Assembly (NCBI GenBank): GCA_028821395.1
Contig: JAPPGP010000173.1
Span: 1 to 44,554 of the forward strand
DNA from: Defluviicoccus sp.
GTDB lineage: Bacteria > Pseudomonadota > Alphaproteobacteria > MPNO01
Direction of reading: 5' to 3'
DNA length: 44,554 nucleotides
In this document: in pieces, positions 9,200-17,603 of the stretch
Layout: the number at the start of each line of letters is the position of its first letter
Position numbering within the stretch: the first letter of the stretch is position 1
The notes under the pieces: model-generated
Database searches by the model: none
Told to the model about the DNA's origin: nothing
Seen by the model: only the letters and a program-made list of their open reading frames with translations
Position numbers and translations under genes: made by a program

Positions 9200-10258
9200 A
9201 TGAGCAGGGGGCTCGACTCCAAGCCCGAGATGACCAACGCGCGGGCCGACTATTACGGCCGGATCGACGAGTTCAACATGGCGCCGCTCTGGGAGGTGCT
9301 GCACAAGCTGCTGGCGCATGAGCCGGTCACCGAGGCGACGCCCTTTCTGTGGCACTACGACTCGCTCCGCCCCGCGCTGATGGAATCGGCCGACGTGATC
9401 TCGACAGAGGAGGCGGAACGCCGGGTGCTGGTGCTGGAGAACCCGAACATGCGCGGCAAGTCCTGCATCACCGAGGCGCTCTATGCCGGGCTTCAGCTCA
9501 TCATGCCGGGCGAGATCGCCGCCACCCACCGGCACAGCCCGGCGGCGCTCCGCTTCATCGTCGAGGGCAGCCGCGCCTATACCGCGATCGACGGCGAAAG
9601 GGCCTATATGGAGCCCGGCGACCTGATCCTCACCCCGTCATGGGTGTGGCACGACCATGGGCATGAGGGCGAGGTCCCCGTGGTCTGGCTGGACGGGCTC
9701 GACATCCCGATGGTGCGCTTCATGGGCCCGGTCTTCGCCGAGCCCCACCCGGAGCAGACGCACGCCCCGGGCAATCCCGTCGGCGCCAATATGGCGCGCT
9801 ACGGCGCCAACATGCTGCCCTACGGCGCGCGGCTGAGGGACGAGAAGAACTCGCCGGTGTTCCACTACCCCTTCGCCCGCACCCGCGAGACGCTGCTCGA
9901 TCTGGCCGGGTCGCGGGACCTCGACCCCTATCACGGGGTCAAGATGGAGTTCGTCAACCCGGCCAATGGCGGGCCGACGATGCCGACGCTCGGCACCTAC
10001 ATGCAGCTCGTGCCCGAGGGGTTTGCGACCGAGAGCTACCGTTCGACCGCGGCCTGGGTCTACTCGGTGGCCGAGGGCACGGGGCGCACCTCCATCGGCG
10101 AGGAGACGTTCGAATGGGGGCCGCGCGATACCTTCGTCGTCCCCGCCTGGTATCCGCACAGCCACCAGGCCGACGACGACGCGTTCCTGTTCAGCTTCTC
10201 CGACAAGCCGGTGCACGACACGCTCGGCTGGTTCCGCGAGCAGCGCGGCAACGCCTAG
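9200..10258 (+). CDS. Gentisate 1,2-dioxygenase-like bicupin
   Basis: A 352-residue two-cupin protein of the gentisate 1,2-dioxygenase family. The N-terminal cupin carries the iron ligands in HRHSPAALRFIVEG (His110 and His112), with a further histidine-rich stretch WVWHDHGHEG (about 154-163). The second cupin includes VPAWYPHSH. These Fe(II) enzymes open 2,5-dihydroxylated rings such as gentisate. The frame extends upstream to a GTG at 9164, but ATG 9200 has GGGAG eight bases before it and gives the usual N terminus. Its stop overlaps the stop of the opposing MarR gene as CTAG. It likely performs ring opening at the end of the operon; 1-hydroxy-2-naphthoate or a pyridine diol are alternative substrates. 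Confidence 0.9.
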   Translation: MSRGLDSKPEMTNARADYYGRIDEFNMAPLWEVLHKLLAHEPVTEATPFLWHYDSLRPALMESADVISTEEAERRVLVLENPNMRGKSCITEALYAGLQLIMPGEIAATHRHSPAALRFIVEGSRAYTAIDGERAYMEPGDLILTPSWVWHDHGHEGEVPVVWLDGLDIPMVRFMGPVFAEPHPEQTHAPGNPVGANMARYGANMLPYGARLRDEKNSPVFHYPFARTRETLLDLAGSRDLDPYHGVKMEFVNPANGGPTMPTLGTYMQLVPEGFATESYRSTAAWVYSVAEGTGRTSIGEETFEWGPRDTFVVPAWYPHSHQADDDAFLFSFSDKPVHDTLGWFREQRGNA

Positions 10259-10755
10259 CCCGCGCGGCCCTCGGGGCGCGGCGGGCCCGGCGTGTGCAGG
10301 CGTTCCAGCAGGGCGAGCAGGCTCTTGCGCTCGTCCTCGTTCAGCGTCTCGGCGACGATGCCCTCGTGCTCGTCCGACAGCGCCTTCAGCTCGTCGAGCA
10401 GCGCTGCGCCGTCCTCCGTCAGCCTGAGCGCGTGGGAGCGCCGGTCCTGCGCCGAGGGCTCGCGTTTGACCAGGCCGCGGTCCTCCAGCCGGTCGACGAT
10501 CTGCACCAGCGTCGAACGGTCGAAGCGAAGCGCCTCGGCGATCGAGCTCTGGCTCACCCCGGGATTGGCCTCGATCAGCAGCAGCGTGCCGAATTGCGGG
10601 CCGGAGATGCCGTGCACGCCGAGCGTGCGGTTGAAGTGCTGGAACACCGCGACATGGGCGCAGCGCAGGTGATAGGCGAGCAGATCCGGCAGGATCCCCA
10701 TGCGGAGCCCCGCCGTCTTGCCCCGGCCTTTCGCGGCCGCGCCGCCGTCCTTCAT
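10255..10755 (-). CDS. MarR family transcriptional regulator
   Basis: A 166-residue winged-helix regulator. The recognition helix region reads SQSSIAEALRFDRSTLVQIV (about residues 82-101), followed by the wing DRLEDRGLVKREPSAQDRRS. MarR proteins are usually repressors released by phenolic or aromatic acid ligands, which fits the dioxygenase gene whose stop codon it overlaps tail to tail. It may also belong to the minus-strand operon behind it, being 75 bases downstream of the SDR stop. Likely targets are its own promoter and the divergent promoter region near 14000. An alternative start is ATG at 10701. Confidence 0.92.
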   Translation of the reverse strand: MKDGGAAAKGRGKTAGLRMGILPDLLAYHLRCAHVAVFQHFNRTLGVHGISGPQFGTLLLIEANPGVSQSSIAEALRFDRSTLVQIVDRLEDRGLVKREPSAQDRRSHALRLTEDGAALLDELKALSDEHEGIVAETLNEDERKSLLALLERLHTPGPPRPEGRAG

Positions 10756-10785
10756 CCTCGCGACTTTCGAAACCCGAACCGCCGC

Positions 10786-10797
10786 AGTTAGACCATA
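10786..10797 (-). promoter_or_regulatory. Candidate MarR-gene promoter motif TATGGTCTAACT
   Basis: Read on the minus strand, the 75-base gap between the SDR and MarR genes contains TATGGTCTAACT. Ten of its 12 bases match TATAGTCTAATT at 13984-13995, upstream of the glutamine-synthetase-like gene. TATGGT/TATAGT fits a -10 hexamer, and GTCTAA could be half of an operator. No good -35 is visible. The match may be chance. Confidence 0.35.
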
Positions 10798-10830
10798 TCC
10801 GGGCGGTCGCGATCCACCCCGCCCGGCGGC

Positions 10831-11778
10831 TCAGACCAAAGGCTCGGTGTTGAACGCTTCGAGATCGGTCTCCAGCGGGGCGAAGGCGTCCCTGAGCTGC
10901 CGGTCCACCGCCGCGGCGAGCGCGTCCTCGTTCCAGCCGCCGGGCTCGGCGACGATGCGCGCGGCGGGGCGCGGCTGGGAGAACACGAACGCCTCGCGCC
11001 CGCGCACGCCGAAGATCTGGCCGGTCACGTCCGAGGCCGCAGGCGAGCAGAGATAGCCCACCATCGCGGCAACCGGTTCCGCTGGCACGCGAAGCGCGCG
11101 CTCCTTGTACTCCGCCTGCTGGTCATTGGCCGGCACGATGGACTCGGTCACCCGGGAATGCGCGAACGGGGCGACGGCGTTGCAGGTGACGCCCGAGCGC
11201 GCCATGTCGAGCGCGCAGATCCGCATCAGGCTGGTCAGCCCGCCCTTGGCGCTGGCATAGGAGGCCTGGCCGTAATTGCCGATATAGGCGGCCGACGAGA
11301 CGATGTTGACGATCCGCCCCCAGTCGTAGCGCGCGCCGCCGCCCCGCCTTGCCTTCGCCTGGTCGCGCATCGCCGGCGTCGCCGCGGCGATCAGGTAGTA
11401 GGCGCCGGAGAGATTGTTGCGGATCACCGCGTCCCAGTCCGCCGTCGTACCGCGGAACACGAAGGCGTCGCGCAATATGGCCGCGTTGTTGACCAGGATG
11501 TCGATCCCGCCGAAGCGCTCGCGCGCGAGCGCCACCGCCTCCTGGGCTGCGGCAGGGATCGCCATGTCCTCGGCATAGGCGGCGGCGCGTTCGCCGAGCG
11601 AATCCGCGAGGGCCGGCGCGACCGACGGGTCGGGATCGCGCCCGTCGATCCCGCAGCCCATGTCGGCCACCACCACCGAAGCGTCGCGTTCGACCAGCAG
11701 GGCGGAGATCGCCGCCCCGATCCCGCGCGCGCCGCCGGTCACGATCGCCACCCGTCCGGCGAGCGAGCCTGCGCTCAT
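10831..11778 (-). CDS. Short-chain dehydrogenase with MFE-2-like C-terminal tail
   Basis: A 315-residue classical SDR. It has VTGGARGIGAAIS (about residues 12-24), VNNAAI (about 100) and the catalytic YASAK with upstream serine in VSSAAYIGN. The last roughly 65 residues (from GVRGREAFVFSQPRP) resemble the tail of hydroxyacyl-CoA dehydrogenase domains of multifunctional enzyme type 2, so 3-hydroxyacyl-CoA oxidation is a reasonable guess. The open frame extends far upstream, but ATG 11778 overlaps the stop of the MetE-like gene as ATGA, which fixes the start. It is third in the Rieske/MetE-like/SDR operon. Confidence 0.9.
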   Translation of the reverse strand: MSAGSLAGRVAIVTGGARGIGAAISALLVERDASVVVADMGCGIDGRDPDPSVAPALADSLGERAAAYAEDMAIPAAAQEAVALARERFGGIDILVNNAAILRDAFVFRGTTADWDAVIRNNLSGAYYLIAAATPAMRDQAKARRGGGARYDWGRIVNIVSSAAYIGNYGQASYASAKGGLTSLMRICALDMARSGVTCNAVAPFAHSRVTESIVPANDQQAEYKERALRVPAEPVAAMVGYLCSPAASDVTGQIFGVRGREAFVFSQPRPAARIVAEPGGWNEDALAAAVDRQLRDAFAPLETDLEAFNTEPLV

Positions 11779-12893
11779 CCCGCCGGGTCCGGCCAGACGC
11801 GCGCCGCGATGTCGACGACTAGAGCGAGCTTGGCGCGCTGGTCCTCCGGGCTCACCGGGTTGCCCACGACCGCGCTGGAGAACCCGCATTGCGGGCTCAC
11901 GGCCAGGCGGTCGAGCGCGATATGGCGGCTCGCCTCGGCGATCCGTGCCTCGATCTCCGCCGGGTCTTCGAGTAGCGGCAGCTTCGAGCTGATCAGGCCG
12001 AGCACGACGCCCTTGTCGTCGGGCATCGCCGCCAGCGGCCCGAAGTCGCCGGCCCTCTCGGTGTCGTATTCGAGGCAGAAATGGTCCACGTCGAGCTGCC
12101 GGAACAGCTTCTGCGCCACGACGTCGTAGCCGCCGCTGGATAGCCACGTTCCCTTGAGATTGCCGCGGCAGATATGGAAGCCCAGCGTCATCCCCGCCGG
12201 GCGGTCGGCAAGCGCGTCGTTGGTGAGCTGGATATAGCCATCGACCAGCGCCTCGGGGTCCTCGCCCCGGGCCGCAAGCTGGCCGCGCAGGCTCTCGTCG
12301 CACAGCATGGCGAACGGCACGTCGTCGATCTGCACGTAGCGCGCGCCGCGCGAAGCCAGATCGGCGATGTCCTCGCGATAGGTTTGGGCGAGGTCGGCGA
12401 ACAGCGCATCGCGGTCGGGATAGATGTCCGTCGGCGGGTCTTCCGCGCCGGCGAGGAAATGCATGGTCGCCGGCGAGGGCAGGGTCGACTTCACCGTCTT
12501 GCCGGTGACGGTCTTGAGGAAATCGAACTCCTCGCCCGAATTCGCCTTGACGCGCTTGAGCCGGGCCACCGTGCGCGGGGCGACGAACTCGTGCGACGTC
12601 CCGTCGTCCTCGTAGAAGCGGAAGGAGGACGGGGCGAATTCGAGCCCGTCGACCGAGTCCACGAAATGCGAGATATAGGTGGTGCGGCGGAACTCGCCGT
12701 CCGTCACCACCTCCAGCCCGGCCGCTTCCTGCATCGCCACCGCATCGCGGATGCAGCCGTCCTGGATGGCGCGGAACCCGTCCTCGTCGATCTCCCCCCG
12801 GTGCAGCCGGCGGAAGCCCTCGCGCAGGGTCCCGGGGCGCAGCAGGCTGCCGATATGCTCGGCCCGGAACGGCGGGGTCCGCTCAGGCTGCAT
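11775..12893 (-). CDS. Core-MetE-like (cobalamin-independent methionine synthase II family) zinc protein, copy 1
   Basis: A 372-residue single-barrel member of the MetE C-terminal/UROD superfamily; full MetE is about twice as long. It starts with PPFRAEHIGSLLRPG. All four zinc ligands of MetE have counterparts: His240 and Cys242 in GFHICRGN, Glu275 in LEYD and Cys336 in SPQCGF. Family members move methyl or alkyl groups to a thiol; epoxyalkane:coenzyme M transferase is a known non-MetE member. It overlaps the Rieske oxygenase gene by 11 bases and the SDR gene by four, so a catabolic rather than methionine-making role is likely. Demethylation or alkyl transfer to a small thiol is my inference. 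A second copy is at 41133. Confidence 0.9.
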   Translation of the reverse strand: MQPERTPPFRAEHIGSLLRPGTLREGFRRLHRGEIDEDGFRAIQDGCIRDAVAMQEAAGLEVVTDGEFRRTTYISHFVDSVDGLEFAPSSFRFYEDDGTSHEFVAPRTVARLKRVKANSGEEFDFLKTVTGKTVKSTLPSPATMHFLAGAEDPPTDIYPDRDALFADLAQTYREDIADLASRGARYVQIDDVPFAMLCDESLRGQLAARGEDPEALVDGYIQLTNDALADRPAGMTLGFHICRGNLKGTWLSSGGYDVVAQKLFRQLDVDHFCLEYDTERAGDFGPLAAMPDDKGVVLGLISSKLPLLEDPAEIEARIAEASRHIALDRLAVSPQCGFSSAVVGNPVSPEDQRAKLALVVDIAARVWPDPAG

Positions 12894-13905
12894 CGCGCTC
12901 GGTCGCGATCAGCCGTTGCAGCAATGCGCGCGCCTGGATGGTCGGCTGGTCGGCGTTGACGTCCACCGAGGGCGCGTCGGGATAGGCGGCGATCGAGCGC
13001 TGCTGCGCCTCGACCATCTCGACATCCTCGAGGAACACCTCGCGGATCGACGCCATGGTGTCGGTCACCTCCGGATCGTCGAGCGCGAAATCCCGCGACG
13101 AGACCCAGAAATGGTGGCAGGTGGTCTCCGTCTCCGGGGTGATTCCGTGGGTGTTGAACACGTTGAACGCCTGGCTGCGGTCGCCCTCGAAGACGCCGCT
13201 GCCGAGCGGCGCGACCCCGGTGTCGAAGGTGATCAGCCCGCTGCGCGGCCGGTAGGTCCAGGTTACCCAGACATCGCCGTTGCCCTTCACCGGGGTCGCC
13301 TTGGCGAAGAGCGGCGGCGGATCCGAATCGCGCATGCGCCGCGCGTTATGCAGCAGCTCCCCGTCGCGTTCCACCTTCGGACTGTGGTGCAGCGAGCCGG
13401 CATTGCCCAGGCTGCCCGGGTGGACGAAGCTCGAATGGGTGTTGTCGAGCTGGATGTCGATCAGCGCCTGGAAATGGCACTTGACGTGGAAGCGGTCGCC
13501 GACCGCCGCCCAGTCGGGCGAGTCGTGCCAGTAGATGTCGGGGATCAGGTCGGGGTCGGCGTCTTCCTCGTCGCCCATCCAGATCCACACCCAGCGGTTC
13601 TTCTCGACCACCGGGTAGCGGCGCACCTCGGCCCCCGGCGGCACCCGTTTCTGGCTCGGCACGGCGACGCATTTCCCGGCCGCGTCGAATTCGAGCCCGT
13701 GATAGCCGCACTGGATGCGGTCGCCGATCACCTTGCCGGCGGAGAGCGGCGCGTGGCGGTGGCAGCAGCGGTCCTCCAGCGCGACCGCTCCGCCCGATCC
13801 GGTACGCCACAGCACGACCGGCCGGCCGAGAAAGACGCGCGACATCGGCTCGCGCCCGATCTCGTGATCCCACGCCGCGACATACCATGCGCGTTCCAGA
13901 TACAT
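12883..13905 (-). CDS. Rieske non-heme iron aromatic oxygenase (alpha subunit)
   Basis: A 340-residue Rieske oxygenase of the vanillate demethylase/phenoxybenzoate dioxygenase type. The 2Fe-2S ligands are Cys47/His49 in CCHRHAPL and Cys66/His69 in QCGYHG. The mononuclear iron motif is DNTHSSFVH (about 144-152). These enzymes hydroxylate or O/N-demethylate aromatic rings and need a ferredoxin-reductase partner; none is in the window. The frame opens at a TTG (13935), but ATG 13905, preceded by GGAGCCGCGGG, gives the standard MYLERAWYVAAW start. Lying first in an operon with a MetE-like zinc protein, it could remove a methyl group that the MetE-like enzyme or formaldehyde pathways then handle. 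Confidence 0.92.
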   Translation of the reverse strand: MYLERAWYVAAWDHEIGREPMSRVFLGRPVVLWRTGSGGAVALEDRCCHRHAPLSAGKVIGDRIQCGYHGLEFDAAGKCVAVPSQKRVPPGAEVRRYPVVEKNRWVWIWMGDEEDADPDLIPDIYWHDSPDWAAVGDRFHVKCHFQALIDIQLDNTHSSFVHPGSLGNAGSLHHSPKVERDGELLHNARRMRDSDPPPLFAKATPVKGNGDVWVTWTYRPRSGLITFDTGVAPLGSGVFEGDRSQAFNVFNTHGITPETETTCHHFWVSSRDFALDDPEVTDTMASIREVFLEDVEMVEAQQRSIAAYPDAPSVDVNADQPTIQARALLQRLIATERDAA

Positions 13906-13966
13906 CCCGCGGCTCCGCCCGATTGCCCGGCGCAATGGTGCCGTCGGCGCCGCCCCGAAGCAAGCC

Positions 13967-14007
13967 TTGATTGTCCCGGCAGGTATAGTCTAATTTGTTG
14001 ATTCAAC
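13967..14007 (+). promoter_or_regulatory. Promoter/operator region between Rieske and GlnT-like genes
   Basis: TTGATT (13967-13972) and TAATTT (13991-13996) are separated by 18 bases and could be -35 and -10 for the glutamine-synthetase-like gene; TATAGT (13984-13989) is a competing -10. The perfect palindrome GTTGA-T-TCAAC (13997-14007) falls right where transcription would start, as expected for a repressor operator. Short AT-rich palindromes containing TTGA/TCAA are typical of MarR-family sites, and a MarR gene lies 3.2 kb away. The region also serves the divergent Rieske operon. Confidence 0.5.
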
Positions 14008-14022
14008 GACAAGAATCTACCG

Positions 14023-15441
14023 ATGGGGGACACGATGGCGGAAGCGGACAGCGCGGGCACCGGACTCGCATACCGGCCGGTCGCGGCCGAGGGGGCGGTG
14101 GACGCCGCGGCGCTGAAGGCGGAGCTGATCGAGCGCGGCGTTCGCTTCCTGCTGCCGAGCTACGCCGACATGCACGGCGCATCCAAGGCCAAGATGGTGC
14201 CAATGTCGCATTTCGACCAGATGATGGGCGGCTCCGAGCTGTTCACCGGGGCGGCTCTCGACGGGGTGCCGCAGGAGGTCAACGAGGAGGAGGTCGCCGC
14301 CCATCCCGATCCCGCGTCCTGCCTGATCCTGCCCTGGCAGACCGACATCGCCTGGTTCGCCTCCGACCTGCAATGCCGGGGCGCGGCGTTCGAGGCGTGC
14401 AGCCGCAACATCCTCAACCGGGTCCGGGCGCGCGCCGCGGAGATGGGCTACGGCATGTATCTCGGCACCGAGATCGAGTTCTTCGTCTTCCGCGAGCCCG
14501 AGACGGACGGGTTGCTGACCATCAGCGGCAAGCCGCATCTCAACAAGCCGGCGTATGACGTCTCTCGCCTGCTGGACAATTTCCACTGGATCGGCGATCT
14601 GGTGGACGCGATGAACGGGCTCGGCTGGGACGTCTATTCCTTCGACCACGAGGATGCGATCGGCCAGTTCGAGATCGACTTCGCCTATGCCGACGCGCTC
14701 ACCATGGCCGACCGCTTCGTGTTCTTTCGCCGGCTGGCCGACGAGATGGCGCGCCGCCACGGCTACTTCGCGAGCTTCATGCCGAAGCCGATGATGAACT
14801 ACTCGGGCAGCGGCTCGCATTACAACATGTCGCTCTACGACATCGCCGACGGGCGCAACCTGTTCGGCGATCCCGCCGACCCGCGCGGCAACGGCATGGC
14901 CGAGATCGGCTACCGTTTCATCGCCGGGCTGCTGCGCCATCTGCCGGCCATCGTCGCGGTGACCGCGCCCAGCGTGAACAGCTACAAGCGTCTGATCATC
15001 CAGGGCAGCATGTCGGGCTACACCTGGGCGCCGGTGTTCCGCTGCTACGGCGGCAACAACCGGACCAACTCGCTGCGCATCCCGCTCGCCGGCGACCGAG
15101 TCGAGCTGCGCGCCACCGATCCGATGTGCAACCCCTATCTCGGCGCCGCGATGGTGCTCGCCGCCGGGCTCGAAGGAGTCGAGGAAGGGCTCGATCCCGG
15201 CGAGCCGCGGATGGGCAACCTCTATGCCAGAAGCGCGGGCGAGCTTGCCGCCGAGGGTATCGAGATGCTGCCCCGCAGCCTCGCCGAAGCGCTCGACGCC
15301 TTCGAGGCCGACCCGCTCTCCGAGGCGGTGTTCGGACCCGACATGTACCAGGCCTGGCTCTCCTACAAGCGCCAGGAATGGCTCGACTACATGAACCACG
15401 TCTCCGACTGGGAGACCGACCGCTACCTCCGGTTCTACTGA
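14023..15441 (+). CDS. Glutamine synthetase family gamma-glutamyl ligase (GlnT/GMAS-like)
   Basis: A 472-residue glutamine-synthetase-fold ligase. The opening SYADMHGASKAKMVP (about residues 46-60) is typical of the GlnT/gamma-glutamylmethylamide synthetase branch. Metal and ATP motifs follow: EIEFFVFR (about 149-156), SGSHYNMSL (about 264), NSYKRL (about 323), and RATDPMCNPYLGAAM (about 365). Such enzymes join glutamate to ammonia or to an amine with ATP. Outside a nitrogen-regulation context, and next to an MFS gene 13 bases downstream, it more likely gamma-glutamylates an amine substrate. Start alternatives are ATG 14023 and ATG 14035, the latter behind GGGGGA. Confidence 0.87.
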   Translation: MGDTMAEADSAGTGLAYRPVAAEGAVDAAALKAELIERGVRFLLPSYADMHGASKAKMVPMSHFDQMMGGSELFTGAALDGVPQEVNEEEVAAHPDPASCLILPWQTDIAWFASDLQCRGAAFEACSRNILNRVRARAAEMGYGMYLGTEIEFFVFREPETDGLLTISGKPHLNKPAYDVSRLLDNFHWIGDLVDAMNGLGWDVYSFDHEDAIGQFEIDFAYADALTMADRFVFFRRLADEMARRHGYFASFMPKPMMNYSGSGSHYNMSLYDIADGRNLFGDPADPRGNGMAEIGYRFIAGLLRHLPAIVAVTAPSVNSYKRLIIQGSMSGYTWAPVFRCYGGNNRTNSLRIPLAGDRVELRATDPMCNPYLGAAMVLAAGLEGVEEGLDPGEPRMGNLYARSAGELAAEGIEMLPRSLAEALDAFEADPLSEAVFGPDMYQAWLSYKRQEWLDYMNHVSDWETDRYLRFY

Positions 15442-15454
15442 GCCTTCCCGCCGC

Positions 15455-16672
15455 ATGACGGAGACCGACGGCGCGCCGATACCGGGAAGGGTGCAGGCGC
15501 CGGTCTACGCGCTCGCCTTCTGCTACGGCAACGTCATGCCGATGGCCGCGGTGGTGGTGCCGCTGTGGGCGCTCGAGCTCACCGCGTCGCCGCTGTCGAT
15601 CGGGCTGGTGGTGGCGAGCCGGCAGTTCCTGGTGGTCACGCTGTCGATCTACGGCGGAGCGCTGCTCGACCGCGCCGCGCCCAAGCGGGTGATCCTCGCC
15701 CTTGCGGCGGTCGCCGCGGCGGGTTTCGCGCTGTTCCCGGCACTCCCCTTCGTCTGGGCGGCGGTGCTGCTCCAGATGGTTTCGGGTTTCGCCGAGACCA
15801 CCAACTGGATCGGCGCCCAGGCGCTGTTCGGCAGGGTGCTCAAGGGCCGCCCGGTCTATGCCGGCAGGCTGACCGCGGCCGCGCGGATCGGCGGCTTCTT
15901 CGGCCCCTTGCTGGTCGGGTTCGCCTGGCAATATGCCGGGCCGACCGGTGCCTTCCTGTGCCTCGCCGCCTGGGTGATGGCGGGCGCCGTCGCCGCGCTG
16001 TTCCTGCCTTCGGTCGCGCCCGCCGGGACGCCCGCTCACGCGCCGCCGCGCCGCGCCCAGGCGATGCCCAGGGTCTCCGACTACGCCAGCGCCTTTCGCA
16101 TGCTGGCCCTGCCGGCGGTGGCGCTGGTCATCCTCGCGACCCTCATCCGCCAGACCGGAACCGGCATCCAGTCGTCGTTCTACGGCATCTGGCTGACGGA
16201 GATCGGCTTCGAGGCCGGGACGATCGGTTTGCTGGTCGGCATATCGAGCCTGGCCGCCGCCTTCGCCGCGCTCGCGCTCGGCCGGCTGACCCGCCTGGTC
16301 GCCGATCGCTGGCTGCTGATCGGCGCGGTGCTGGCCGCGATCGTCGCCATCGCCATCACCCCGCTGCTCGACACACTGGCGCTGCTCGTCGTCGCCATCG
16401 CGGTGCGCGGCGCCGGCCAGGGCCTCAACCTGTCGCTGATGATGACCATCGCCGCGCGGGCGGTGGGCGCCGATCTGCAGGGCCGGGTCGCCGCGCTCAG
16501 GGTCACGTTCAACCGTCTCGGCGGCGTACTGGTGCCGCTTGCCATGGGCGCGGTCGCGGAGCTCGCCGGGCTAGAGAACGCCTTCTACGCGATCGGCGCG
16601 GCCGGGGTCATCGCGGTGGCGGCGCTTGCGGTCTGGATCGCCCGCTCGCCCGACCTCGCGCGAAGCGGGTGA
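15455..16672 (+). CDS. Major facilitator superfamily transporter
   Basis: A 405-residue membrane protein with about 12 hydrophobic segments and the MFS loop-2 equivalent YGGALLDRAAPKRVI (about residues 66-80). A central cytoplasmic stretch rich in P and R (APAGTPAHAPPRRAQ, about 187) separates the two six-helix halves. It follows the gamma-glutamyl ligase gene after 13 bases, so it probably moves the ligase substrate or product. Direction and substrate are not evident. The 3' end overlaps the opposing DMT transporter by 65 bases. Confidence 0.9.
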   Translation: MTETDGAPIPGRVQAPVYALAFCYGNVMPMAAVVVPLWALELTASPLSIGLVVASRQFLVVTLSIYGGALLDRAAPKRVILALAAVAAAGFALFPALPFVWAAVLLQMVSGFAETTNWIGAQALFGRVLKGRPVYAGRLTAAARIGGFFGPLLVGFAWQYAGPTGAFLCLAAWVMAGAVAALFLPSVAPAGTPAHAPPRRAQAMPRVSDYASAFRMLALPAVALVILATLIRQTGTGIQSSFYGIWLTEIGFEAGTIGLLVGISSLAAAFAALALGRLTRLVADRWLLIGAVLAAIVAIAITPLLDTLALLVVAIAVRGAGQGLNLSLMMTIAARAVGADLQGRVAALRVTFNRLGGVLVPLAMGAVAELAGLENAFYAIGAAGVIAVAALAVWIARSPDLARSG

Positions 16673-17588
16673 GCCTCGGCCAGGCGATCTCGACCAGCAC
16701 GGTGGAGCAGATGAAGACCGCCGCGGCGATCTGGAGCGCAGACAGCGACGTGCCGAGGAAGGCCACGGCGAGCGCCGCGGCGATCACCGGCTTGAGGAAG
16801 AAGAGATACGCGCCCCGGGTCATGTCGGGCAGCGCCGCGAGCCCGCCGATCCAGACGAACTGGGTGATCGTCGTGTTGAACAGCGCCATCGCGAGAATCG
16901 CCGCGACGCTGGCCCGGGGCAGCACGGCGATCGCCGCCGGGTCGACCCAGCGCCCCCAGAACGCGCCCACCGCGAGCCAGGCGCCGATCCCGCCGAGCGC
17001 CATGGTGATCGCGGTGACGCGGAGCGCGCCATAGGCCAGCGCGAGCGGCCGGATCGCAACCACATAGGCGGCGGCGCCGGCGGCCGAGACGGTGACCAGA
17101 AGGACGCCGAACAAATTGTGCCGCGCGCCCGCGAGCTCGGCCAGATAGCCGTCGGTGAGCAGCGCCGCGACGCCCGCCATCGCGAGCGCGCCGGTCGCCA
17201 TCCTGGCCCGGGACACCCGTTCGCGGTCGACCGTCGCGGCGAGCAGGGCGACGAAGATCGGGATGCCGGTGATCAGGGTCGCCACCTGCGGCACGGTGGC
17301 GAAGTCGAGCGACCAGTGGAACGCGATATAGGGGAGGGTGACGCCGAGGAAGGCGATGGCCGAGAGCCGCCTGCCGTCGCGGCGCAGCGGCGTCAGGAGA
17401 TCGCGGCTCGCCGGGAAGCAGAGCGCGAGTACGACCAGCCCGAGCCCGCCGAGCCCGAACCGCCAGACCGCCGCCTCGGGCCCGGGGAGCGCGGTCAGCA
17501 CGGCGACGAACTCGCTCGAAGCATGGCCGAACACGCCGAGCAGCACGGCGGCGTAGGCGATGGCGGTCGAGCGGTGCCAGTTCGGCAT
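16608..17588 (-). CDS. EamA/DMT superfamily transporter
   Basis: A 326-residue protein with about ten hydrophobic helices in two repeated halves, the drug/metabolite transporter architecture (RhaT/EamA type). Exporters of amino acids and metabolites dominate this family. The frame opens at 17660, but ATG 17588 gives the normal short N terminus MPNWHRSTAIAYAA before helix 1. The last roughly 20 residues are Arg/Pro/Ser-rich and lie antisense to the MFS gene end, so the two genes overlap tail to tail by 65 bases. It lies divergently from the FAH-family gene. Confidence 0.88.
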   Translation of the reverse strand: MPNWHRSTAIAYAAVLLGVFGHASSEFVAVLTALPGPEAAVWRFGLGGLGLVVLALCFPASRDLLTPLRRDGRRLSAIAFLGVTLPYIAFHWSLDFATVPQVATLITGIPIFVALLAATVDRERVSRARMATGALAMAGVAALLTDGYLAELAGARHNLFGVLLVTVSAAGAAAYVVAIRPLALAYGALRVTAITMALGGIGAWLAVGAFWGRWVDPAAIAVLPRASVAAILAMALFNTTITQFVWIGGLAALPDMTRGAYLFFLKPVIAAALAVAFLGTSLSALQIAAAVFICSTVLVEIAWPRLTRFARGRASGRSRPQAPPPR

Positions 17589-17603
17589 TTGCGGCCCCGG
17601 CGA

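Noticed and set aside
13906..13935. TTG start giving ten extra residues to the Rieske protein
   Set aside because: No ribosome site; ATG 13905 gives the normal family N terminus.
14023..15441. Housekeeping glutamine synthetase GlnA
   Set aside because: The SYADMHGASKAKMVP start and lack of a P-II gene nearby fit the GlnT/GMAS branch better.
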